Below, piece by piece: positions 1 to 5,663 of a stretch of 6,582 bases of DNA. How positions within the stretch are numbered: position 1 is the first letter of the stretch; the number at the start of each line of letters is the position of its first letter. The notes beneath the pieces are model-generated. The model made no database searches. It worked only from the letters and a program-made list of their open reading frames with translations, and had not been told where the DNA came from. Both the position numbers and the translations under genes were made by a program. Source of the stretch: UBA9732 sp963606545 (GTDB lineage: Bacteria; Spirochaetota; Spirochaetia; Sphaerochaetales; Sphaerochaetaceae). The stretch spans positions 1 to 6,582 of the forward strand of contig CAVCYP010000071.1 in the NCBI GenBank assembly GCA_963606545.1, read 5' to 3'.

Positions 1-523
1 CCTGTCTTGCCAAAGCGGTCATATCCTTACAGTATTTTTCCAAAGACTGATACTTACTTTCAGCATCTTCATCAGTAACCCTCTGGTTGCCTCTTATACT
101 CTGAAGAGCCTCCATCAAAGCTTCTCTTGTAACGCCATATCTCTTAAGTAGTTGTCCAGCTGCACCATCATCCTCCAGCAGGGCCAAAATAACATGCTCA
201 GTGCTAACGTACTCATCCTTGAACTTGTCAGCCTCTGCCTGAGCATTGTTCAAAACTTGAAGAAGTTTATTAGAAACCGTCTGATTAACAGCACTACCGT
301 AAGCCTTAGGAAGTCTTTCAACAATATTATGAGCGTCAGAAAGCAAATTCTGGAAATTCACGCCAACCTTTGAAAAAAGTGGCTGAGCAATTCCATCCTG
401 TTGCTGAAGCATGGAAAGTAGCATATGCTCATTTCCAATTTCAGAATTGTTATACCTATTTGCAAGATTTTCAGCCCCTTGCAAGGCTTCTTTCATTTTT
501 ATTGTAAACTTATCAAAATTCAT
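1..523 (-). CDS. clpB: ATP-dependent disaggregase chaperone ClpB (5' part only; 3' end beyond the window)
   Basis: ClpB is a hexameric AAA+ ATPase of the cytoplasm that works with DnaK to pull proteins out of aggregates. Only the first 174 codons are here. They cover the two Clp_N repeats (about residues 6-70 and 82-140), which bind substrate, and the start of the first ATPase module, marked by GNQRVTD at 145-151 and an LEKY...ALARQ stretch that is typical of ClpB just before NBD1. Both Walker motifs lie outside the window. The ATG at 523-521 is preceded by a G-rich ribosome site (CTGGGGGTAAAAG), and the protein begins MNFDKFTIKMKEAL, the usual ClpB N-terminus. The gene is divergent from the TetR-family gene. 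No CIRCE, HAIR or complete CtsR box was seen upstream, so its heat-shock control is not evident. The family call is very secure; ClpC is less likely because the linker sequence is ClpB-like. Confidence 0.95.
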   Translation of the reverse strand, partial: MNFDKFTIKMKEALQGAENLANRYNNSEIGNEHMLLSMLQQQDGIAQPLFSKVGVNFQNLLSDAHNIVERLPKAYGSAVNQTVSNKLLQVLNNAQAEADKFKDEYVSTEHVILALLEDDGAAGQLLKRYGVTREALMEALQSIRGNQRVTDEDAESKYQSLEKYCKDMTALARQ

Positions 524-552
524 CTTTTACCCCCAGGTCTCTCCCAAGGCCT

Positions 553-581
553 AAGTTACGAAAAATGTAAAAAATCGGCAA
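553..581 (-). promoter_or_regulatory. Candidate clpB promoter
   Basis: On the minus strand TTGCCG (581-576) is followed after 17 bp by TAACTT (558-553). This would start a transcript near 546, giving a short leader of about 20-25 bases before the clpB ATG. The -10 is a poor match, so this is a candidate only. It could also be an alternative-sigma or regulated promoter. Confidence 0.4.
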
Positions 582-598
582 GTGAAGCTGTTTAATCT

Positions 599-628
599 TT
601 GACTGTATAATGGGTTTTGCGATATAAT
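599..628 (+). promoter_or_regulatory. Promoter of the TetR-family gene
   Basis: TTGACT (599-604) and TATAAT (623-628) are separated by 18 bp and differ from the sigma-70 consensus at a single base. Transcription should start near 635, giving a leader of about 37 bases. A second TATAAT at 606-611 has no convincing -35. Confidence 0.75.
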
Positions 629-635
629 TGACTGT
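599..635. repeat. Two direct copies of TTGACTGT spanning the regulator's promoter
   Basis: TTGACTGT occurs at 599-606 and again at 628-635, 29 bp apart. The first copy covers the -35 box; the second covers the end of the -10 box and the predicted start site. Such placement could mark binding sites for the adjacent TetR-type protein (autorepression). TetR operators are normally palindromes, however, and I see no good palindrome here. The repeat itself is directly seen; its role is inference. Confidence 0.4.
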
Positions 636-671
636 TTGTAAAATATTAAAAAGTTTTGGAAAATTGAGAAG

Positions 672-1259
672 ATGCCAAAAGTAATTGATCACGAAGAAAG
701 AAAAAAAGAAATCCTTTATGCTGCACTGGAAATCTTTGCAACAGAAGGCTACAAAGACACAAACCTTGGCCTTATTGCAGCCGCCTGTGGACTATCAAGA
801 ACCACCGTTTATCAGTATTTCAAAGATAAATCTGAGATATTTCTTTATGCAATAAAGACAACCACAGACACCATGATGGCAAAGTACTCCTCTCCAGAAT
901 GGGCAGACATAGAGGATCCCGCTGAAAAGCTTGAAAAGGTCATGCTAGACATCCTTGACACGGCAGACACAATAGAAAGACAAATCAAAAACTTGGTTAA
1001 ATTTCTCTCAGAAGTTGAGGTGGATATCCACGATATCATCAAGCGCAGAACCGCCCTACTTTCTCTCTACCTAGCCAGAACCATTAGAGAAATTGTAAAG
1101 GTTTCAGCTAGCCCAGATAAGAAGATTAATGCTCAGGAGGAAGCCCAAAAGCTCATTGCTCTTGGTGAAAGTTACTGCATGAACATGGTCTATCTTCCTG
1201 AGAATAAAAAAGTGATCCGCCAACTAGTGACGGATCTAATTAGAAGTTATACCAGATGA
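672..1259 (+). CDS. TetR/AcrR-family transcriptional regulator
   Basis: This is a 195-residue, probably dimeric, DNA-binding regulator of the usual TetR length. The N-terminus carries the family's three-helix DNA-binding domain: an EILYAALEIFATEGY helix (13-27), then the helix-turn-helix at about 33-52 with GLIAAACGLSRTTVYQYF, followed by the conserved KDKSEIF (51-57). The remainder is an all-helical ligand/dimer domain with no recognisable relatives by eye, so the ligand and targets are unknown. The start is fixed by the match to the family N-terminus, but its ribosome site is weak (GAGAAG abuts the ATG). It is divergent from clpB, and the shared 148-bp region makes itself and possibly clpB the first candidates as targets. 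Its 3' end overlaps the convergent ornithine carbamoyltransferase gene by 13 bp. The family assignment is secure; any specific role is not. Confidence 0.9.
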   Translation: MPKVIDHEERKKEILYAALEIFATEGYKDTNLGLIAAACGLSRTTVYQYFKDKSEIFLYAIKTTTDTMMAKYSSPEWADIEDPAEKLEKVMLDILDTADTIERQIKNLVKFLSEVEVDIHDIIKRRTALLSLYLARTIREIVKVSASPDKKINAQEEAQKLIALGESYCMNMVYLPENKKVIRQLVTDLIRSYTR

Positions 1260-2248
1260 GAAACCAGCACGGCCTTAATGGTGTGCATTCTGTTTTCTGC
1301 CTCATCAAAAACCACTGATCTTGGACAACGGAAGACTTCATCAGTCACTTCCATCTCTCCGGTAGTCAGGTTATATTTCTCACCGTATTTCTTTGCTACA
1401 TCTCTAGCTACCACAGTATTTAAGTCGTGGAAAGATGGCAGACAATGCTCAAAAATAGTTGTCTTCTTGCCGGTAGAGTTAAGCAGATCCATGGTAACCT
1501 GGTAATCCCGTAAAAGAGCAATACGTTCTTCCATTTTATCCTCTTCACCCATTGACACCCAGACATCGGTATAGATGATATCGGCATTCTCTACAGCTTC
1601 GTAGGGGTCCGTGGTGACCATGAGCTCGCTACCGCTTTCTGCAGCAAAGGCGTCAACTTCGTCCAGGAAGGCCTGGGAGGGGAAAAGTTCTTGTGGTGTG
1701 CCAATTGCAAAGTCCATACCCACTTTAGCAGCCCCAATCATCAAGGCCATAGCAACATTGTTGCGACCATCGCCAATATAGGCCATCTTCATCTGGTCAA
1801 ACGGCTTGTTCAAATGCTCGCGTGCAGTGAGAAAATCGGCCAAAACCTGAGTTGGATGGTCATCATCCGTCAGCCCGTTGAAAACCGGCACTCCAGAGTA
1901 GTCCCTCAAAGCCTCACACACCTTCATTTCAAACCCACGGTACTCAATGCCGTCATACATGCGGCCCAAAACGCGGGCAGTATCCTCAATAGACTCCTTC
2001 TTGCCCATCTGAGAGTTGGTCAAGAACGTCACATGACCCCCTTCATCTAGCGTAGCTACTTCAAACGAACACCTAGTTCTAGTAGAAGTCTTATCAAAAA
2101 TCAAAACAATATTTTTACCTTCAAGAAGATGCCCAACCTCGCCTTTCTTCTTCTTAGCCTTAAGCTCAGCAGCCAGGTCAATCATTCCAAGAATCTCTTC
2201 CTTCGTATAATCCTTCAATGTAAGAAAACTTCTTCCTTTAAGATCCAT
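1247..2248 (-). CDS. argF: Ornithine carbamoyltransferase, probably the catabolic (ArcB-like) type
   Basis: The enzyme interconverts ornithine plus carbamoyl phosphate with citrulline plus phosphate in the cytoplasm. It serves arginine synthesis or, run in reverse, the arginine deiminase pathway. The 333-residue length fits the family. All active-site motifs are present: STRTR (55-59, carbamoyl phosphate), HPTQ (131-134), DGRNN (160-164), SMGEE (232-236) and HCLP (268-271) with its catalytic Cys269, then EAENRMHTIKAV near the end. GMIDLAAELKAKKKKG, NGLTD and MEVTDEVF resemble catabolic ArcB proteins, so arcB may be the truer name. No arcA, arcC or other arg gene is in view to decide. The start at 2248 was chosen over an upstream in-frame ATG at 2341: it matches the family N-terminus (MDLKGRSFL), has a perfect AGGAGG, and lies one base after the rmuC stop. 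Residue 272 is Ser where Ala is usual. Confidence 0.95.
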   Translation of the reverse strand: MDLKGRSFLTLKDYTKEEILGMIDLAAELKAKKKKGEVGHLLEGKNIVLIFDKTSTRTRCSFEVATLDEGGHVTFLTNSQMGKKESIEDTARVLGRMYDGIEYRGFEMKVCEALRDYSGVPVFNGLTDDDHPTQVLADFLTAREHLNKPFDQMKMAYIGDGRNNVAMALMIGAAKVGMDFAIGTPQELFPSQAFLDEVDAFAAESGSELMVTTDPYEAVENADIIYTDVWVSMGEEDKMEERIALLRDYQVTMDLLNSTGKKTTIFEHCLPSFHDLNTVVARDVAKKYGEKYNLTTGEMEVTDEVFRCPRSVVFDEAENRMHTIKAVLVSHLV

Positions 2249-2249
2249 C

Positions 2250-3215
2250 CTAGTCCTCCTCATTTTGCTCTTCTTGCACCTCTTCAACGGTCTCAACGTC
2301 CCTAAGACGCCTCTCCATTGCCCGGTGTCGCGTAAATGCATTATCTATTTCATTGCTTGCCAATGCAAGCTTCTTTTTCACGCTCTCCAGCACCCCGCTC
2401 ATCCTAAGATATTCAGACTTCACCTGGCCCAGCAGCTGCCACACCTCAGAACTCTTCTTCTCAATAGCCAGCGTTCGGAACCCCATTTGCAAGCTATTCA
2501 GTAGCCCCGCCAACGTTGCCGGCCCTATGACCATAATATGAAAATCTCTCTGAAGCCTTTCCTGCAGGCCTGGAATAGAAAGCACTTCAACGTAAAGGCC
2601 CTCAACCGGCAGAAATAAAACCCCAAAATCAGTGGTATAAGGAACATCTATATACTTATCTCTAATATCTTTAGCCTCATTGAGAATACGAATCTCAAGA
2701 GCTCTTCTAGAAAGCCTAATTTGCTCTGAGTCCCCCCGTTGTAAAGCATCACAAAGTCTTTCATAATCCTCAAGGGGGAACTTGGAATCAATTGGCAAAT
2801 AGATTTTCTCCCCCTCATTGACTCCAGGAAGCTTAACCGCAAACTCAACCCGGTCTAGACTTCCCTTTTTAGTGGCAACGTTCATATCAAACTGCTCAGG
2901 AAGAAGAATCTCCTCCAGGATTCGCTGAGCCTGAAGCTCTCCCCAAATGCCCCTAGTCTTAACGTTGGTCAGAACCCTTTGAAGATTATCCACATCCTTG
3001 GCAAGAGCTTGCATTTGAGCCAGCTGTTTTTGATTATCCTCTTTCATCAACTGTAGCCTAGTGGAAACATTAGCTAGAGTCTGATCTTGTCTTTTTAAAG
3101 CCTCTTGCAATTCAGAATCATCTCTAGACTTGGACAATCTAGAGAGAATTACAAGCAGAATTACCACAATCAATAGCCCCAAAAGGGCCAAAGCAACAAA
3201 AACTGACGTGCTCAT
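2250..3215 (-). CDS. rmuC: DNA recombination protein RmuC (short form)
   Basis: RmuC-family proteins limit recombination at inverted repeats in E. coli and have been predicted to contain a nuclease-like fold; their biochemistry is not settled. This 321-residue protein has an N-terminal membrane anchor (about 4-24, strongly hydrophobic), a short coiled coil rich in Gln, Leu and Lys (about 32-85), then the RmuC domain. Recognisable landmarks are RGIWGELQAQRILE (88-101), the acidic/Lys stretch LPIDSKFPLEDYERL (from 140), and TTDFGVLFLPVEGLYVEVL (around 195-213). The C-terminus is a charged, Glu-rich helix ending in EED. It is shorter than the 400-500 residues of many relatives, mainly because the coiled coil is short. 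The ATG is forced: the in-frame codons upstream contain no ATG, GTG or TTG before a TGA. No Shine-Dalgarno precedes it. It is first in a two-gene unit with argF. Confidence 0.92.
   Translation of the reverse strand: MSTSVFVALALLGLLIVVILLVILSRLSKSRDDSELQEALKRQDQTLANVSTRLQLMKEDNQKQLAQMQALAKDVDNLQRVLTNVKTRGIWGELQAQRILEEILLPEQFDMNVATKKGSLDRVEFAVKLPGVNEGEKIYLPIDSKFPLEDYERLCDALQRGDSEQIRLSRRALEIRILNEAKDIRDKYIDVPYTTDFGVLFLPVEGLYVEVLSIPGLQERLQRDFHIMVIGPATLAGLLNSLQMGFRTLAIEKKSSEVWQLLGQVKSEYLRMSGVLESVKKKLALASNEIDNAFTRHRAMERRLRDVETVEEVQEEQNEED
2255..2260 (-). promoter_or_regulatory. Shine-Dalgarno of argF inside the end of rmuC
   Basis: AGGAGG on the minus strand, six bases before the argF ATG, is built from the rmuC codons GAG GAG just before its GAC TAG end. 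It decides the argF start and implies translational coupling of the two genes. Confidence 0.85.
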
Positions 3216-3221
3216 ACTAAT

Positions 3222-3249
3222 ATTATAACACCATTTATATGGTTGTCAT
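3222..3249 (-). promoter_or_regulatory. Promoter of rmuC-argF, predicting a leaderless mRNA
   Basis: On the minus strand ATGACA (3249-3244) is followed after 16 bp by an extended -10, TGTTATAAT, with its TATAAT at 3227-3222. Only six bases (ATTAGT) separate the -10 from the rmuC ATG. The expected start site therefore falls on or beside the A of the start codon. Its -35 overlaps that of the divergent ECF operon promoter. Confidence 0.7.
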
Positions 3250-3271
3250 ATTAGCAGTTTTGGGGGATAAT
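3243..3271 (+). promoter_or_regulatory. Promoter of the ECF transporter operon
   Basis: TTGTCA (3243-3248) and GATAAT (3266-3271) lie 17 bp apart, each one base off consensus. Transcription should begin near 3278, leaving a leader of only about 29 bases. The -35 box is shared, on opposite strands, with the rmuC promoter. An imperfect palindrome, CCATTTATATGG (3231-3242), lies between the two -10 boxes and could be an operator, though nothing shows this. Confidence 0.7.
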
Positions 3272-3282
3272 AAAGGAAGCAC

Positions 3283-3302
3283 GGGCAAAAGCCCTCAGGA
3301 GG
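3283..3302 (+). promoter_or_regulatory. Leader hairpin and strong Shine-Dalgarno of the S-component gene
   Basis: GGGC-AAAA-GCCC (3283-3294) forms a 4-bp tetraloop hairpin. It ends two bases before a perfect AGGAGG (3297-3302), which lies four bases before the ATG. The hairpin is too small to be a known riboswitch; it may only protect the 5' end or space the ribosome site. Confidence 0.5.
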
Positions 3303-3306
3303 AAAA

Positions 3307-3864
3307 ATGAAACTCACTAAAAAGAATCCAATCATTACAATTGTAGCAATTGGCATTGGAGCTGCGCTCTTCTTTGTTCTTGGAAGATTCGTCTCAATTC
3401 CAAGCCCAGTACCAAATACAAACATTTCTACTCAGTATGGCCTTTTGGCTTTCATGGCAGCAATTTACGGCCCTCTTGCAGGTCTCCTCATTGCCTTCAT
3501 TGGTCATGCTTTAATTGACTTCTCCTATGGTTGGGGCATTTGGTGGAGCTGGGTTATTGCTTCTGGCGTTGCAGGTCTCATCATGGGACTTTTGACAAAC
3601 GGAATCAACGTTGAAGACAAATTTGGCAAGTCGGAAATCATCAAATTCAACCTGGGTCAGGTAATTGCCAACATTGTTGCATGGGGAGTTGTTGCACCAA
3701 TATTTGATATCCTCATCTACGCTGAACCAGCCAACAAAGTCTTCACACAGGGGCTGGTTGCTGGTCTTGCAAACATTGTTACAACAGCAATTATTGGAAC
3801 TCTTCTTGCTGTTGCTTACAACAAGGCAAAACCAAAGGCTGGCTCTCTCAAGAAAGAAAACTGA
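3307..3864 (+). CDS. ECF transporter substrate-binding (S) component, UPF0397 family
   Basis: This is a small integral membrane protein (185 residues) that should capture the substrate and toggle in the membrane while docked on the ECF energising module. The sequence closely follows the UPF0397 family (ECF riboflavin-S-like superfamily). Matching landmarks are VAIGIGAALFFVLGR (13-27), the helix face usually involved in contact with the T protein, then IPSPVPNTNI (31-40), FIGHALIDFSYGWGIWWSWVIASG (about 64-87), and a C-terminal AGSLKK tail. About six membrane helices can be drawn: roughly 8-27, 44-56, 57-72, 78-97, 113-135 and 147-172. Some databases name the family MtsA, of a methionine-regulated ECF system. 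No methionine-type leader is present here, so the substrate is unknown to me. It is followed by a terminator and then by its presumed ATPase and T partners, implying a dedicated transporter rather than a shared module. Confidence 0.92.
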   Translation: MKLTKKNPIITIVAIGIGAALFFVLGRFVSIPSPVPNTNISTQYGLLAFMAAIYGPLAGLLIAFIGHALIDFSYGWGIWWSWVIASGVAGLIMGLLTNGINVEDKFGKSEIIKFNLGQVIANIVAWGVVAPIFDILIYAEPANKVFTQGLVAGLANIVTTAIIGTLLAVAYNKAKPKAGSLKKEN

Positions 3865-3883
3865 GGACAGCTTTTTTAATTTC

Positions 3884-3911
3884 AATGCTTCCCGCAGAGG
3901 GAAGCATTTTT
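3884..3911 (+). terminator. Intrinsic terminator between the S-component gene and the ATPase gene
   Basis: A perfect 10-bp stem, AATGCTTCCC (3884-3893) with GGGAAGCATT (3899-3908), closes a GCAGA loop and runs straight into a T-tract (TTTTT at 3907-3911, then CTTT). It begins about 20 bases after the S-gene stop. It reads in the plus direction only; the other strand has no T-run after the stem. As no good promoter is visible between it and the next gene, it probably acts as a partial terminator within the operon. Confidence 0.85.
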
Positions 3912-3937
3912 CTTTAAAGCTATTTTTCTTTAAAGCT
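3906..3937. repeat. Perfect 16-bp tandem duplication of the terminator tail
   Basis: The unit ATTTTTCTTTAAAGCT occurs twice back to back (3906-3921 and 3922-3937), with the next A also matching. Each copy holds the palindrome CTTTAAAG (3912-3919 and 3928-3935). The two copies can pair with one another as an 8-bp, AT-rich hairpin with an 8-base loop. This looks like a replication-slippage duplication of the T-tract. Confidence 0.9.
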
Positions 3938-3950
3938 AAGCGAGGTTTGC

Positions 3951-5663
3951 GTGTCGTCTCCTGTTATTGAATTTAAAAACTTCTCCTTCCAATACAAGGC
4001 TCAAGCGGAGCCAACTCTTTACAACATAAACCTTAAAATAAACGCCGGAGAAAAGATTCTCATCTGCGGACCATCGGGCTGTGGGAAGAGTACTCTTGCG
4101 TCTACGCTTAACGGGCTCATTCCGGCTTCGTATCCGGGGCAGGCACAGGGGGAGCTCACAATTGACGGTAAGAGCTTCAGGGATTACGATATTTTCTCGC
4201 TCAGCAAGATTACGGGGACGGTGCTGCAGGATTCGGACGGCCAGTTTATTGGGCTGACGGTTGGCGAGGATATTGCTTTTGCGCTGGAGAACGACAACAC
4301 GCCACTTAAAGAGATGAAGGCGCAGGTGCTGGAGGCGGCTAAGAAGGTGGGCATGGAGAATTTTCTCTCGCACGCTCCTCAGACGCTGTCTGGCGGGCAA
4401 AAGCAAAGAGTATCGCTTGCAGGCGTAATGGTAGACAAGGTAAAGATTTATCTTTTTGACGAGCCGCTTGCAAACCTAGACCCAGAGAGCGGGAAAAAGA
4501 CCATTGAGCTTATTGACGAGCTTCAGAAGACCACCGGCGCTACCATCCTAATCATAGAGCACAGAATTGAGGACGTACTTTGGCGGCCAATTGACCGCGT
4601 TGTGCTGATGAAGGACGGTCGCATTATAGCGGACCAGACGCCGGATGAGCTGCTTTCTTCCCAGGCGCTGATTGAGACGGGAATCAGGGAGCCCCTGTAC
4701 GTGACGGCGCTCAAGTATGCCGGCGTGGATATAACAGAGGACAAAAAGCCCGGCCGGATAGATACGCTGGTACTAGCTGAGGCTGACAAGGAAAAAGTCA
4801 GAGCTTGGTTTAGAAGCATTCCAGATAGCAAACCAACGGAAAAACCAGAAGTACTGTTGGAAGTAAAAGGCCTAAGCTTTACGTATCCGGGCGCACGCGG
4901 GCATAAAGCCTTAGAGGACATAGACTTCACCCTCACAAAAGGCGAGATGATGTCCATTGTGGGCCGTAACGGAGCCGGCAAAAGCACCTTCAGCAAGCTC
5001 ATCTGCGGCTTTGAAAAACCAGATTCCGGCGTCATGAAACTTTCCGGCGTAGATCTTAGCACCTACTCTATCAAAGAGCGGGCCAGCCATATAGGCTACG
5101 TCATGCAAAACCCAAACCAAATGATTACAAAAACCATGATAAAGGAAGAAGTAACCCTTGGCCTAGTTCTAAGCAAAACCAAGACCCCAGAGGAAATAGA
5201 CCGCATAGGAGATGAAGTTCTCCAGGTCTGTGGTCTCAGACCCTTCCGCAACTGGCCCATCAGCGCCCTCTCCTATGGACAGAAAAAACGCGTTACCATT
5301 GCCTCAATTCTCTCCATGAACCCAGAAATCCTCATTTTGGACGAGCCAACAGCAGGCCAAGACTTCAAGCACTACACAGAAATCATGGAATTTCTAAAAG
5401 AACTGAACAAAGCCGGCGTGACCATTATTCTCATCACCCACGACATGCACCTCATGCTAGAATACTGCACCCGCTCCGTAGTCTTCACAGACGGCAAAAA
5501 GATTGCAGACGCAACCCCAGAAGAAATCCTGACAGATGACAACCTCACTCAGAAAGCCTCTTTAAAGAAGACCAGCCTCTCCACCCTTGCCCAAATGTGT
5601 AACCTCAAGGACACCCAATTCATACATAGATTCATAGAATATGACAGGGAGGTAAGAGCATGA
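3951..5663 (+). CDS. ECF transporter double ABC ATPase (EcfA1-EcfA2 fusion)
   Basis: This 570-residue cytoplasmic protein carries both ATPase domains of an ECF energising module. Domain 1 has Walker A GPSGCGKST (40-48), Q-loop Gln93, signature LSGGQ (146-150), Walker B IYLFDE (166-171), D-loop ANLDP and switch His204. Domain 2 has Walker A GRNGAGKST (338-346), Q-loop Gln386, signature LSYGQ (440-444), Walker B ILILDE (460-465), D-loop TAGQD and His497. A linker at about 240-300 joins them. The arrangement matches duplicated ATPases (called MtsB or YkoD in related operons) that pair with UPF0397 proteins. The GTG start is forced: upstream in-frame codons hold no usual start before a TAA, and GAGG lies five bases before. 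The T-component ATG overlaps its TGA. Base composition changes strikingly from G-rich in domain 1 to C-rich in domain 2. Confidence 0.95.
   Translation: MSSPVIEFKNFSFQYKAQAEPTLYNINLKINAGEKILICGPSGCGKSTLASTLNGLIPASYPGQAQGELTIDGKSFRDYDIFSLSKITGTVLQDSDGQFIGLTVGEDIAFALENDNTPLKEMKAQVLEAAKKVGMENFLSHAPQTLSGGQKQRVSLAGVMVDKVKIYLFDEPLANLDPESGKKTIELIDELQKTTGATILIIEHRIEDVLWRPIDRVVLMKDGRIIADQTPDELLSSQALIETGIREPLYVTALKYAGVDITEDKKPGRIDTLVLAEADKEKVRAWFRSIPDSKPTEKPEVLLEVKGLSFTYPGARGHKALEDIDFTLTKGEMMSIVGRNGAGKSTFSKLICGFEKPDSGVMKLSGVDLSTYSIKERASHIGYVMQNPNQMITKTMIKEEVTLGLVLSKTKTPEEIDRIGDEVLQVCGLRPFRNWPISALSYGQKKRVTIASILSMNPEILILDEPTAGQDFKHYTEIMEFLKELNKAGVTIILITHDMHLMLEYCTRSVVFTDGKKIADATPEEILTDDNLTQKASLKKTSLSTLAQMCNLKDTQFIHRFIEYDREVRA
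5646..5652 (+). promoter_or_regulatory. Shine-Dalgarno of the T-component gene inside the ATPase gene
   Basis: AGGGAGG lies seven bases before the ATG at 5660, within the last ATPase codons. Together with the ATGA overlap it implies translational coupling, fitting two subunits needed in fixed ratio. Confidence 0.8.

Noticed and set aside
152..373. Plus-strand open frame of 73 codons
   Set aside because: It is antisense to the clear clpB reading frame and its translation has no recognisable features.
598..635. CtsR operator upstream of clpB
   Set aside because: The minus strand has AGTCAA half-sites, but a CtsR box needs two heptamers three bases apart; here they are 29 bp apart.
1214..1236. 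Terminator for the regulator gene or argF at GATCCG/CGGATC
   Set aside because: The stem is 6 bp with an 11-base loop, and no T-tract follows on either strand.
2249..2341. N-terminal extension of argF to an upstream ATG at 2341
   Set aside because: The extra 31 residues are basic and unlike the family, they lie wholly within rmuC, and the start at 2248 has a perfect Shine-Dalgarno and the expected N-terminus.
3278..3306. preQ1 or other small riboswitch before the S-component gene
   Set aside because: There is only a 4-bp tetraloop hairpin and no sequence resembling the preQ1-I core or its pairing with the ribosome site.
3936..4406. Minus-strand open frame of 156 codons opposite the start of the double ATPase
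   Set aside because: It is an antisense shadow of the G-rich first ATPase domain; its translation is Arg/Leu-rich with no domain and the sense frame has every ABC motif.
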